Below the pieces are notes generated by a model, which was not told where the DNA came from, did not search any database, and worked only from the letters and a program-made list of their open reading frames with translations. Made by a program: the position numbers and the translations under genes. Source: Candidatus Mnemosynella biddleae (GTDB lineage: Archaea > Halobacteriota > Archaeoglobi > Mnemosynellales > Mnemosynellaceae). From it: a stretch of 64,000 bases of DNA. Where the stretch lies: the NCBI GenBank assembly GCA_002011165.2, contig MTMI02000003.1:186001-250000 (forward strand). Direction: 5' to 3'. This document shows positions 30,198-40,121 of this stretch, one piece after another. Position 1 is the stretch's first letter. The number at the start of each line of letters is the position of its first letter.

Positions 30198-30314
30198 TCA
30201 GATTTCCTCACCTCCAGAGCTTTCTTCAAGACTCTCCTCTATGAGTTTCTCTTCGAGGAGTTCTGCTTTTCTCTCCCCTTTGCGCTCTCTGGATCTTCTG
30301 TCAAACTTTCCCAT
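30198..30314 (-). CDS. 38-aa basic/acidic microprotein upstream of the ubiquitin-like gene
   Basis: Read manually: MGKFDRRSRERKGERKAELLEEKLIEESLEESSGGEEI*, 2 nt from the downstream start; below the ORF-track cutoff. Confidence 0.5.
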   Translation of the reverse strand: MGKFDRRSRERKGERKAELLEEKLIEESLEESSGGEEI

Positions 30315-30381
30315 TTTGTCATCACCTAAAGTTATTAAGATGGAAAGGCTAATTAAATGTTCGTTATTATTACATAGATGT

Positions 30382-30468
30382 GCCGGGGTGGCAGAGCGGA
30401 CTAATGCGGCAGGCTCGAGACCTGCTGCCTCCTCGGGAGGCGCAAGGGTTCAAATCCCTTCCCCGGCG
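30382..30468 (+). tRNA. tRNA-Ser(CGA)
   Basis: Acceptor GCCGGGG/CCCCGGC + G; anticodon arm GCAGG-CTCGAGA-CCTGC; long variable arm; T-arm AGGGTTCAAATCCCT; CCA not encoded. Confidence 0.95.
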
Positions 30469-30624
30469 TCATTTCGGCTTCATTCCTGATGCTCTTTTCA
30501 CCTTTTCCATATTTCTTTAAGTTAAGGATCGTCTTGCAGATATACTAAAGCGAGAAAGGTTGAATGACAGTGACATAACAGTGTTAAAAAATAAATAGGA
30601 TGAGAATCTTTCTTAACTGCTAAG

Positions 30625-31647
30625 ATGACGAGAGTTAAAGTGCTGTATGCTTCTTCAAGTGTGGGCTTGGGACATGTAACAAGAGATTGTTACTTAGCAA
30701 AATACTTGAAGTGGGCAGACGTAGACTGGCTTACTGCAGGACAGGCTCTGAAATATATTGAGTATAAAAACTTCAAAGCGCTTCCAGTTTCATCCGAATT
30801 AAAAAGTATAGGCAAGCTTTTTGAATCTCTTTTTGTAGATGGCTGGCTTAGAGTTACTCTCAAGGATCTCAGAAAAATATACAACTCCATCAAAGAAAAT
30901 GCCATAAAAATCACAGAATCAGTAGACTTTGAGAGATATGATCTAATTATTGCTGATGAATTCTGGGAATTTTTATTTATGGATGACTTAACCGCAAAAA
31001 GCGTATTTATAACTGATTTCATGAGATTTAAACCAGTTAAAAAATCTCTTTTCCAGAGAATTCTTCTCCCGGTAGTCAACAAAAAGCTTATGAGAAGCTT
31101 CATGAAATTTGACCTCAGAATATATGTGGGACTTAACAAAGAATATCACAAAAATTTCGAATATTACGGCCAGATATACACTCATGATGATTTTGGAGAG
31201 ATTGAAGAAGAGGATTACATCCTCGTTAATATAGGTGGAACTGAGATTGGAAGACCAATTTTAGAGAAGATTACAACAATCTTAGATAAAGCACGCATGG
31301 ATTATCGAATAATAGGTGGTGCAACTCATTTCAATCCTAACCCAATCAGAGATCTTACAAGAGCTAAGCTGATAATTACCTTAGGGGGTTATGGCAGTTT
31401 ACTGGAGCTAAGCAGGTTTAAGAAAAGAGGGATTATAATCCCCTTGGGCAATCACTTCGAACAAGAGGATAATGCTTCTGCCTTCAGAAATAGAGAAGGA
31501 TATAGAGTATTATCGCTGGAAAAGATTAGCCGAGAGATTCTGCTGAGGTATATTTCAGAGGTTCTCTCTGAAGAGCCGCGACCACCAAAATTTAGAGACG
31601 GCTCTAAGGAGATTGCAGAAAGAATGAGAAAGCTTTTAGATTTGTGA
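30625..31647 (+). CDS. glycosyltransferase of the MJ1255-like/MurG-like family
   Basis: VLYASSSVGLGHVTRDCYLAKYLK N-term; ITLGGYGSLLELSRFKKRGIIIPLGNHFEQEDNA. Confidence 0.8.
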   Translation: MTRVKVLYASSSVGLGHVTRDCYLAKYLKWADVDWLTAGQALKYIEYKNFKALPVSSELKSIGKLFESLFVDGWLRVTLKDLRKIYNSIKENAIKITESVDFERYDLIIADEFWEFLFMDDLTAKSVFITDFMRFKPVKKSLFQRILLPVVNKKLMRSFMKFDLRIYVGLNKEYHKNFEYYGQIYTHDDFGEIEEEDYILVNIGGTEIGRPILEKITTILDKARMDYRIIGGATHFNPNPIRDLTRAKLIITLGGYGSLLELSRFKKRGIIIPLGNHFEQEDNASAFRNREGYRVLSLEKISREILLRYISEVLSEEPRPPKFRDGSKEIAERMRKLLDL

Positions 31648-31832
31648 ATGTTATTTTTCAAGATCTTACAAAGATCAGAAAGAGAGGAGGAGATATTGGG
31701 ATTTTGCTAACGAGAGCATACAGAGATCTCAAAATACTCAATGACCCATCTAAAAATTTCAAATTTCTTTAAAAGGTTCATTTATTTTAAATGTCAAAAT
31801 CTCGCATTCTCATCGACAGACTATAAAAGTGT

Positions 31833-32232
31833 CTAATCTGGACTTCCGTAAAGCTTCACGCTTTTTAAGATGATGTCCAAAACACTTCCCATTCTTGTAG
31901 CTTCCAAAACTTCATCTAAATTTGCTCTTTCCCCTCTTTCGTTGTAAATAAAACACTTGAAGTTGCATAATGCCTGAGACTGAATATCTCTTGTTTCAGA
32001 TTTTTCTAAGAGTTTAACCATGTTTTTGGCGTGTCGGTATAATGAGAAGGTGAAGGGCAATTTCTGGTTTAAAATCTCTCGTCTTCTCTCTGAACTTCTC
32101 TTTAATCTCTTTCCTCCACCCCTCACTTACAGAATCGAACCCTCGAGTTAAAAATGCTGAGATCATGACAGCACAGCACCACAACCCATCTTTAATCTCT
32201 ATGAAGTGGGAATCAATATCAGCTTTTATCAA
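31833..32232 (-). pseudogene. frameshifted hypothetical gene
   Basis: Two overlapping minus-strand ORFs (32014-32232 and 31833-32126) that join into one protein by a frameshift near 32050. Confidence 0.5.
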
Positions 32233-32254
32233 ACCCCTCTTCTGATTTATCGTC

Positions 32255-32385
32255 GGGTAGATTTGCCCGTGCAGTGTCAGTTATCAGGAGAGAGCATGAT
32301 TGAGGGCTCAACGTATGGCTTTTTGAGGCTCTCACTGCGGTATTAATCCACGCCGATAAGAATGTGATTGGCATTTATTTCAACA
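32255..32385 (+). pseudogene. possible remnant of an IS200/IS605-type TnpB C-terminal zinc ribbon
   Basis: Across frames with stops: ICPCSVSYQERA*LRAQRMAF*GSHCG ... IHADKNVIGIYFNSL, resembling CxxC...CxxCG...ADRDxxGAxNI. Confidence 0.35.
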
Positions 32386-32395
32386 GCCTCTCAGC

Positions 32396-32853
32396 TCACA
32401 GCTTTCCTTCTTCTGCTGCCTCTTCAAATTTGCTGAACTTCCATGGAATTAGTATGAACCCACTTGGAGTGAGAAAATAATCAGCCTTAAAATCCAGCTC
32501 TGAAACTTTCTCGAGAAGTTTCCTTGCATCTTCAAATCTTCGGCTGAAGTTTCTTTTGATGAATAATCTAGCAATTTTCACTTTATCTATCTCAATTTTC
32601 TGAGCTTTAAATTCTATAACATCACTAAACACAGATGGAGCAAAGATGGACTCTTTTTCAAATCTATATTTAGCCACTTTAAATCAACTCCCAGCATGCA
32701 AGCCATCCTTAAAATTAACTTTTTCATCAAACTTTCATTAAACCCAGATTCGATAAGTAAAGGTTCCCTCTCTGGATGGACATAAACTCCAAAACCTCTC
32801 CTTTTTGGTATGTAAGCATATTTGAATCCTGTTAATTCCGATATTTTCTCCAC
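32396..32853 (-). pseudogene. frameshifted or overlapping small hypothetical gene(s)
   Basis: ORFs 32614-32853 and 32396-32677 overlap and could be one protein split by a frameshift near 32680. Confidence 0.4.
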
Positions 32854-33207
32854 CTCGTCCCTCTAAATTTGTGTCGGGAATCCGATCTCCAAGAAATACC
32901 CCCAAGCCAGGAAAAATATGCCCTGCTGATCATAATAGAAGTCCTTGTTCCTGTTACTTTCCAAACTTGTCCCAAACCGCAATATCAGTAACTTAATCCA
33001 ATCACACCTATTTTGTGAGATCTTACGACAAAATAAGAGTTACAAAATAAATTAAAATTTCCTTAAATGATCTCTACGCGTCTTCGCTTATGCAAGAAAT
33101 TCCTCCGCTTCATCCGAGTTAAAATATTTATTTCTTCATCTTAAAGGTTTAAACTCCAAAAAGAGTGTGCACAGTGTTTTAGAAAAATTAAAGGGTGCAA
33201 AGAGTCT

Positions 33208-33705
33208 TTAATACTCTAATCCAGCAGAGAGCTCAAATATTCTCTCTATTTCTTCTCTGGTTAAATCTGTTATTCTCTTTTTTTCAAGCTCTCTTCCGAT
33301 GCTCTTTATAATATCAAGATTTTCCCTCAATACGATTTTAGGATCGGCTCTGTTATTAGCGCTTATGAAAAAGTTCTCAAGATTTGCCATAGCTGTGCTG
33401 AGAAGTCGATATTTTCCATCTCCTGTTGCCTTATAGAGGATGAGCGAAGAGTATACTAGAGTTCTTGCGTTAACAGAACATTGTCGGATTCTTTCTTTTA
33501 AAACTTCATCTGAGGTATTGAGTTCCAGCAGAGACTCCAGCATGGAACCTGTCTCTGCAATTTCCAATACCGGATGATCGGAAAGACTTATGACATATTC
33601 TCTTATTGTGTCAATTTTCTCTTTCTCAGCTCTCCACTCGAAACTAGCAAATCCAGAATATGCAACAATAAGGAAGAATATGATGAATTGGATTATCCTT
33701 TTCAT
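33208..33705 (-). CDS. secreted or membrane-anchored hypothetical protein
   Basis: N-terminal hydrophobic segment MKRIIQFIIFFLIVAYSGFA then helical region. Confidence 0.6.
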   Translation of the reverse strand: MKRIIQFIIFFLIVAYSGFASFEWRAEKEKIDTIREYVISLSDHPVLEIAETGSMLESLLELNTSDEVLKERIRQCSVNARTLVYSSLILYKATGDGKYRLLSTAMANLENFFISANNRADPKIVLRENLDIIKSIGRELEKKRITDLTREEIERIFELSAGLEY

Positions 33706-33802
33706 AATTATTTTTTAAAATACGAATGGCTTTAAAATCTTTGTCTTGATGGTTTCTGGATGTACAATGATTTATATTCAGAGATTTACTAAGGAATTCC
33801 AG

Positions 33803-35062
33803 ATGATTGTGAAAAAGATTTCTAAAGAAATTGACACCCTGAAGGATGAGATGACAAGAGCTCTTGTAGAGCTCATAAAAATACCTGCAATATCTCCAGA
33901 TAATGGAGGGGAAGGAGAGTATGAGAAAGCGGTGAAACTGTTGGAAATGATAGAGGAATGGCCATTTGATAAGATCGAACGCTATGATGTTCCAGATGAG
34001 AGAGCTAAAAATGGAATTAGGCCAAATATTTTGATTTATTATCGAGGTGAGAATCGAAGAGTTCCAAGACTCTGGATACTCACTCACCTTGATGTTGTTC
34101 CTCCGGGAGATCTGAAGAAATGGACGATTACCAAACCTTTTGATCCTCTGATAAAAGAGGGAAAGATCTACGGCAGAGGAGCTGAAGATAATGGACAGAG
34201 TCTTGTTGCATCTCTTTACGCTATCAGATCCCTCATGAATCTGGAAATTAGACCAAAGAGAGATGTTATACTCGCCTTCGTAAGTGATGAAGAGACTGGG
34301 AGCAATTATGGAATTAAATGGTTAATGGAAAATCATCCAGAGCTCTTCAGAAAAAATGATCTCGTTCTTGTTCCAGATGGTGGTAGAAAGGATGGTAAAT
34401 TCATAGAGATTGCAGAAAAGAGCATTCTGTGGATGGAAGTGAGAATTAAGGGGATGCAAGTACACGGAAGTACTCCACAAAAAGGTCTAAACGCCCACAG
34501 AGTTGCCCTTGATTATGCAAAAGCTCTCGATGAGTTTCTTCATGAGAAATACGATGAGAAAGATGAAATTTTTGAACCTCCAGAGAGTACTTTTGAACTA
34601 ACGATCTCTGAAAACGATTCGAGATCTCCGAATGTTATTCCCGGAGAGCATAGAATCGTATTTGACTGCAGAGTTCTACCCAAGTATAATCTGGATGAGA
34701 TTCTGGAAGATGCGAAAATGATTGGAAGGATAATTGAAAGAAAATACAGAAAAAGAGTTGAAGGTGAGATTATACCAGAAATAAAAATAAGAGTTCTGCA
34801 AAAGCTTCAGGCTCCAGAACCGACGCCGGTGAACAGCAAAATAGTTGAGCTCCTCATTAGAGCAATAAAAGAGTTCAGAGGAGATGAACCAAGAGTTGGG
34901 GGAATTGGAGGGGGTACTTTTGCTGCGTTTTTCAGGAAACTCGGTATTCCAGCAGTTGTATGGGAGACTGTAGATGAAATGGCTCACCAACCGAATGAAT
35001 ATACGAGAATAGAGAACATGGTTGAAGACTCAAAAATCATGGCACTTTTACCACTGCTCTAA
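33803..35062 (+). CDS. M20 family metallopeptidase (ArgE/DapE/ACY1-like)
   Basis: WILTHLDVVPPGDLKKWTITKPFDPLIKEGKIYGRGAEDNGQ; DEETGSNYG. Confidence 0.92.
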   Translation: MIVKKISKEIDTLKDEMTRALVELIKIPAISPDNGGEGEYEKAVKLLEMIEEWPFDKIERYDVPDERAKNGIRPNILIYYRGENRRVPRLWILTHLDVVPPGDLKKWTITKPFDPLIKEGKIYGRGAEDNGQSLVASLYAIRSLMNLEIRPKRDVILAFVSDEETGSNYGIKWLMENHPELFRKNDLVLVPDGGRKDGKFIEIAEKSILWMEVRIKGMQVHGSTPQKGLNAHRVALDYAKALDEFLHEKYDEKDEIFEPPESTFELTISENDSRSPNVIPGEHRIVFDCRVLPKYNLDEILEDAKMIGRIIERKYRKRVEGEIIPEIKIRVLQKLQAPEPTPVNSKIVELLIRAIKEFRGDEPRVGGIGGGTFAAFFRKLGIPAVVWETVDEMAHQPNEYTRIENMVEDSKIMALLPLL

Positions 35063-35364
35063 ACGAGGGTAAAATGAACTATGGTAACTTCATCCGCTTC
35101 GCTTATCTTCCCGTAAATTTTCTTCAACTCCTTCACCAACTCTATTTTGCTTGCAAACCCATCTCGAATTGCATCTTCATCCGTGAGTTCACCGATTCTC
35201 TTAAATTCCACCTTCTCAATTTTTGCTCTTGCAAACGCCTCATTCCTCACTGCAAGCTCCACAATTCCTCCAACTGGATAGGATCTTCTTCCCTTCCTTA
35301 TTGTCGTTATTTTGTTTCCTCTGATTATAGCTTCGACGAATTCCTCATTGAAATTGATCTTCAT
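35059..35364 (-). CDS. ASCH-domain protein
   Basis: ITTIRKGRRSYPVGGIVELAVR...FKRIGELTDEDAIRDGF pattern. Confidence 0.75.
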   Translation of the reverse strand: MKINFNEEFVEAIIRGNKITTIRKGRRSYPVGGIVELAVRNEAFARAKIEKVEFKRIGELTDEDAIRDGFASKIELVKELKKIYGKISEADEVTIVHFTLV

Positions 35365-37660
35365 AGTAATGCCTCCAGATCCTTTCTATTCCATCTCTCA
35401 ACCTCTTGTAAACTTTATTCACTCTTTTATCACTCATGAGATCTTGCCAACTTCTGAGCTGGAGGCATTTTGCCACAAGCACATATTCGTCCTTCTTCCT
35501 GAGCTTCACACCATTCTTTTTAGAAAAGTGATGCTTTACAAGAGGTCTCACAAGATCTGCCACATACTCATATTTCCCGAGTCCTTCGAGGTACTTTTCC
35601 ATCCTTTTGAAATCTTCATCCTTTATTCCAGGTTTTTTAATTTCTGAGTCCTTTTGGAGGCTCTTTAATATGAGGAGAGCAGAAGAAGTCTCAAGATCCC
35701 TCAGCTCATCGCTGAGATACTCAGTGAACCTCCGGATGAAGTCAGAGTTGATTTCACTCACAATCTCCTCCACCTCGGGCTTCAGAGGTTTAAGAACGAT
35801 AACAGTATACTCCCCAGAAATTGCATTTCTTTGAGGGGTCATGTGAACTGGAATGAACTCAGAGTTCAGCCAGAAACGTAAGAGATCTGAAGATATGCCA
35901 AAACCACTTCCCACCCAATCAAAAGATTCTGAAGTGAAGTGTTCGACTAGTTTTTCAAGTGCGAAGCTCCCGATTCCCATATTCATGAGTGACGGATGAG
36001 TTGCAATTCTCACAACTCTTGCTCCCTTCATCTTCGGAAACTCCCTCTTCCAGAAGTGTTTCAAGATGAGGTCGGGAATGACCTGACCTTTAGGTCTGTA
36101 ACCCGAACTCATTTCTTCAATTGCTTCCTCGCTTAAAGAGCCCTCTACTGCGATGTGAAGAGAGCAAATAGTCTTTTCATTTACTTTTACTCTGAAAGCA
36201 AGATGATTTGGCATATCCAAGAGAATTACGAGATCAGAGGGTTTATTTCTGTAATGAGCGAGAACATAAATTCCGAAATATTCTCTCAGAAGCTTCTCGT
36301 TCTCAATTAATCTATCTTTATCAATCACTTCGAACTCCATCTCTCCATTTCTCACTTTTTCCAGATCCTCTTCAGTTATCTCTGCTGGTTGAGCATCTAG
36401 AAGAAGAGAATCATAAATCCACTTTTCTATTGGATCGCCCTTAGCATATCTTACTGGTTCTTCAAGATGAATTCTCAAAATGTCGATGCTTTTGTCCTCC
36501 TCGAGCCTTTTCAGAAATCTCACGCTGAAGCCCCTTCCAGCACCTTCGTAACCATGAATCGTGCTTGAGAATATGGTGTAAATCGAGTTCTTTGTAATTT
36601 CCCAGAGCACTGGAACGTCTATGCCTGCTGCTTCATCCACAATAATGATGTCGGCGAGTTCACCTTCTTCAAGAGCTCTTCTCGGAACAGCATACTCAAC
36701 TCTTGCGTTCTCACTGTTAAGCACACTTATCATTCCATCCTCAGATCTCCTTTTAACCCTGTATTTCACTCTCATAACATCCATCGCCTTCATGAGGAAT
36801 TCAAAATATGTTTGAACGCTCTGGAGCTCTGGAGCAACCACGAGAATTCTTATAGGTTTCTTCAGCAGTTCATGCATTCTGGAGATTAAAAAAGGAGTAA
36901 CGATTCCAAGAACAGCCGTTTTCCCCCTACCTCTGTTTGCTGTCATTACAAGAGCTCTTCTATCTTTTTTCTTTTCAAAGAATTCTTCAAAAAGCTCAAG
37001 AACTCTAATTTGGTCCTGAGTTGCGCAGAGTTCGTAGAGTTCTCTGTTTATTTCCTTTTCACTAAAATTAAGCGCTTTTCCAGACTTTTCATCCGATTCA
37101 GATACTTCGAAGGTTTTCAGAAGTTCTTCGCTGTTTAGATCGTATATTATGATTCCTTTCGATGCCTCTGTCCTCTTTCTGAATCTGCGGTAGAATCTTG
37201 GAATAACATCCTCAAGAGAGTAAGGTTCTTCGACAAGTTTTTCATGCCAAGAAGTTACAACTTTTGGCCACTCTTCGAGCGGAGGGGCAATACCTATAAT
37301 AATTCCGCCTCCGCTAATTGTTTCAACAATTATTCCGAGATCATTGGGGTTGAATCCCTCTGTCAGATCAACAATGAGAGAGGTGAAGGTGGAGCCGAGA
37401 ACGCTTTCGGATTCTCTAAAATGAATTATTCTCCCGTTAAATCTTTTTTCTGCAAACTCAAGAAAAGCGCTTCTTCCGACTACGAGAAGTTTCTCTTTTT
37501 TATTACTAACCTTTTTATGAGTTTCGAGAACTTTTTCAACTGTATCAATAACCTTCCAGCTCAACTCGGGGGCACAGAGAACTACCGCATATCTGTGATT
37601 TCTCTCAACCGAGGTTTCGGATGCTCTCTTCACCTCCTCTAAGAGGTTTTTCAAACTCAT
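35345..37660 (-). CDS. tmcA: tRNA(Met) cytidine acetyltransferase TmcA
   Basis: MTANRGRGKTAVLG (Walker A), IIVDEAAGI (Walker B), GNAT region VVRIATHPSLMNMGIGSFALEKL. Confidence 0.93.
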   Translation of the reverse strand: MSLKNLLEEVKRASETSVERNHRYAVVLCAPELSWKVIDTVEKVLETHKKVSNKKEKLLVVGRSAFLEFAEKRFNGRIIHFRESESVLGSTFTSLIVDLTEGFNPNDLGIIVETISGGGIIIGIAPPLEEWPKVVTSWHEKLVEEPYSLEDVIPRFYRRFRKRTEASKGIIIYDLNSEELLKTFEVSESDEKSGKALNFSEKEINRELYELCATQDQIRVLELFEEFFEKKKDRRALVMTANRGRGKTAVLGIVTPFLISRMHELLKKPIRILVVAPELQSVQTYFEFLMKAMDVMRVKYRVKRRSEDGMISVLNSENARVEYAVPRRALEEGELADIIIVDEAAGIDVPVLWEITKNSIYTIFSSTIHGYEGAGRGFSVRFLKRLEEDKSIDILRIHLEEPVRYAKGDPIEKWIYDSLLLDAQPAEITEEDLEKVRNGEMEFEVIDKDRLIENEKLLREYFGIYVLAHYRNKPSDLVILLDMPNHLAFRVKVNEKTICSLHIAVEGSLSEEAIEEMSSGYRPKGQVIPDLILKHFWKREFPKMKGARVVRIATHPSLMNMGIGSFALEKLVEHFTSESFDWVGSGFGISSDLLRFWLNSEFIPVHMTPQRNAISGEYTVIVLKPLKPEVEEIVSEINSDFIRRFTEYLSDELRDLETSSALLILKSLQKDSEIKKPGIKDEDFKRMEKYLEGLGKYEYVADLVRPLVKHHFSKKNGVKLRKKDEYVLVAKCLQLRSWQDLMSDKRVNKVYKRLRDGIERIWRHYYEDQFQ

Positions 37661-37748
37661 GATTTCAAAAGATGGTAAAAGAGGATTTAAAACTTTCAGA
37701 GAGGATATCCGGAAAATTTATAGGGGGTTTCTGAGAATCTCTGAAAAT

Positions 37749-38492
37749 ATGAGATGTTTTGATGCCCATATTCATGCTGAGGGTAGGAGCATCGAGGATC
37801 TTGAGAAGATGAGTGAAGCTGGAGTGAAATATGCTGTGAACTGCGCCTTTTATCCAATCATTCCGAAGTATCCGGAGACCTTTCTAGATCTCTTCAGAAA
37901 AATGACGAGTTTTGAAATTGAAAAAGGAAGAGAGGCGGGAATTGAACTATATCCAGCTCTCGGAATCCACCCAAGATGCATTCCTCCGAGATACGAGATT
38001 GTTCTTTCCGAGATACCAGAAGGAAGTGCGATAGGAGAAATTGGAATGGAGAGAGGTGAGAAGCTGGAGATTGAAGTCTTTGAAGCACAGCTGAAAATAG
38101 CAATGGAAAACGACCTTCCGTGCATAATCCACACACCTGGAAAGATGAAAGAAGAAATAACGAAGAAGACTCTTGAAATTCTTGAAAAACTTTCATTTCC
38201 AGAGAGTCTTGGGATTATCGACCATGTTACAGCTACAACAATAGAAGATATTATGGAAAGAGGTTATCACTGCGGTTTAAGCGTCCAAAAAGGAAAACTC
38301 TCGGCTGAAGATGCTCTGAAGCTCGTTGAGAAATACGGACCAGAGAGAATTATCCTGAACAGTGATACTGGATTTGGTAAAGCTCAAATTGATGCAGTTC
38401 CAAAGACCTATAAATTGATCTCGGAGAGACTTGGAGAAGAAATTGCAAAAAAAGTAGCCCTAGAAAATGCGAGAGAATTCTTCAAAATTTAG
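37749..38492 (+). CDS. TatD-related metal-dependent hydrolase
   Basis: MRCFDAHIHAEG; AIGEIGMERGEKLEIEVFEAQLKIAMENDLPCIIHTPG; NSDTGFG. Confidence 0.85.
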   Translation: MRCFDAHIHAEGRSIEDLEKMSEAGVKYAVNCAFYPIIPKYPETFLDLFRKMTSFEIEKGREAGIELYPALGIHPRCIPPRYEIVLSEIPEGSAIGEIGMERGEKLEIEVFEAQLKIAMENDLPCIIHTPGKMKEEITKKTLEILEKLSFPESLGIIDHVTATTIEDIMERGYHCGLSVQKGKLSAEDALKLVEKYGPERIILNSDTGFGKAQIDAVPKTYKLISERLGEEIAKKVALENAREFFKI

Positions 38493-39223
38493 GAGAAGCC
38501 GTCTAAAAACGCTCTCACATTCCTTCCAAGAACCTCGTGATTGTATCCTCCTTCTAGTGCCCCGAATCTTCTTCCATTACATCTTTTCTTAGCAAATTTA
38601 GCAATGATTTTTCCTATCTCTTCATAGTCTTCAGTCTCAAGAAGTCCTCCCCAATCATCTTTATGCCTGTCGAATCCCGCTGAAACTGCTATGATCTCAT
38701 ACTCCTCTTCTTCCAGTATTCTTTCGATACCTTCGATATCAGCGTCATTCATGTGGAAATAAGTGACATTCTTATCCCCTCTGAAAATGTTGGCGGTTCC
38801 ATCTCCGTAGTGAAGATCGAAATCTATGATGACGGCTCTTTCAATTTTTTTGGCTTTGAAGAGCCTTTTAATTGCAATTGCAACGTTATTGAAATAGCAG
38901 AACCCCCAAGAGTGATCCGGGCTGGCATGATGTCCAGGAGGTCTTACCAAAGCGAATGACGGTTCTTCAAAAGCGATTTCACTTGCTCTTATTGTTCCTC
39001 CAACTGCAAACATTGCTACTTCATAGATCTTCAGATACGATTTCACATACGCGTAATGCTCTAAGGTATGAACGAGAAGGATATCTTCTTCCCCTGCTTT
39101 TTCCGCCTCAACGAACTCAAAATCAGAAATTTCTTTCAATATGCTTTCCATCCTTCCCGCTTCAGCAGCTGGATCTGAAGTGTAAACTTCATGGAACTTA
39201 GGATGAAATACCACTTTCATCAA
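38489..39223 (-). CDS. histone deacetylase-family protein
   Basis: VRPPGHHA, GFCYFNNVAIA, IDFDLHYGDGTA, SAGFDRHKDD, LEGGYN. Confidence 0.92.
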   Translation of the reverse strand: MMKVVFHPKFHEVYTSDPAAEAGRMESILKEISDFEFVEAEKAGEEDILLVHTLEHYAYVKSYLKIYEVAMFAVGGTIRASEIAFEEPSFALVRPPGHHASPDHSWGFCYFNNVAIAIKRLFKAKKIERAVIIDFDLHYGDGTANIFRGDKNVTYFHMNDADIEGIERILEEEEYEIIAVSAGFDRHKDDWGGLLETEDYEEIGKIIAKFAKKRCNGRRFGALEGGYNHEVLGRNVRAFLDGFS

Positions 39224-39278
39224 AAACTCTTTTTTCTTCGAGAGAACTTAAAACTTCCTTCGAGAAAAGAAAAAGGGT

Positions 39279-40121
39279 TTAATATGCGTAGATTTTTCCA
39301 TAAGGTCTCTTCGTAACAGGTTTTAGCTTTAGAAACTTCCCTCCGAGGATTTCATCAGCATTGAATCCGAATTCGTTGGAAAAATCTGTGATGTGCTTCT
39401 CAAGAAGTTTCCAGTCCCCTTCATCCATGTCAACCATTCCAACTTCTTTTCCGAGTTGCCACTGTTCCACCTTTCCTCTGATATACATTATTCCTCCGTG
39501 CATTCCAGTCCCTATATATCTCGCTCTGTGAGGCTTATTTCCGAGGTTCAAGCCAAGAAGAATAACTCTTCCTCCTGCCATATACTCCCCGAAAAAGTCC
39601 TGAGCGGTTCCGCCAATCACAAGAACTGGGACTTTTTCCTTGTACTCTTTCATGTGAATTGCAGTTCGGTAACCCACATCATCCCTTATGAGAATTCTTC
39701 CTCCTCTCATTGACATTGCAACAACATCTCCAGCTCTTCCGTGTACAATGATTTCGCCGTCATCCATCGTATTCCCGACACCATCTTGGGCGTTTCCGTA
39801 AACGATGACCTTATGACCATCAAGAAACGCACCGAGGTCATTTCCCGGAAATCCGTGAATCTCGATTTCAATCTTCTTTTTTGGATTGGGGAAATACAGT
39901 CTCGTTCCGATGTATCTCTGACCGAAAACGTTCTTCATTATGACTTTTTTTGCTCCCTGTATCACAGCATATCTTGTGAGATCATTCAATTCTTTATGAG
40001 AGAGACCTTTTGCATCAACCTCCGCAACCTCTCCCTCAAGCACAACTCTATGCTTCAATTCCTTTACGCTTCTCACTCCCTCCAAAAACAGATCCCTGAA
40101 TCCTCCTATAGAATACCTCAT
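39279..40121 (-). CDS. glutamate synthase GXGXG-domain subunit (GltB domain 3)
   Basis: GXGXG beta-helix repeats: GNDLGAFLDGHKVIVYGNAQDGVGNTMDDGEIIVHGRAGDVVAMSMRGG. Confidence 0.9.
   Translation of the reverse strand: MRYSIGGFRDLFLEGVRSVKELKHRVVLEGEVAEVDAKGLSHKELNDLTRYAVIQGAKKVIMKNVFGQRYIGTRLYFPNPKKKIEIEIHGFPGNDLGAFLDGHKVIVYGNAQDGVGNTMDDGEIIVHGRAGDVVAMSMRGGRILIRDDVGYRTAIHMKEYKEKVPVLVIGGTAQDFFGEYMAGGRVILLGLNLGNKPHRARYIGTGMHGGIMYIRGKVEQWQLGKEVGMVDMDEGDWKLLEKHITDFSNEFGFNADEILGGKFLKLKPVTKRPYGKIYAY

Noticed and set aside
30382-33207. tRNA-Ser as attachment site of an integrated element
   Set aside because: No duplicated tRNA 3' end and no integrase ORF were seen downstream; an intact glycosyltransferase lies between.
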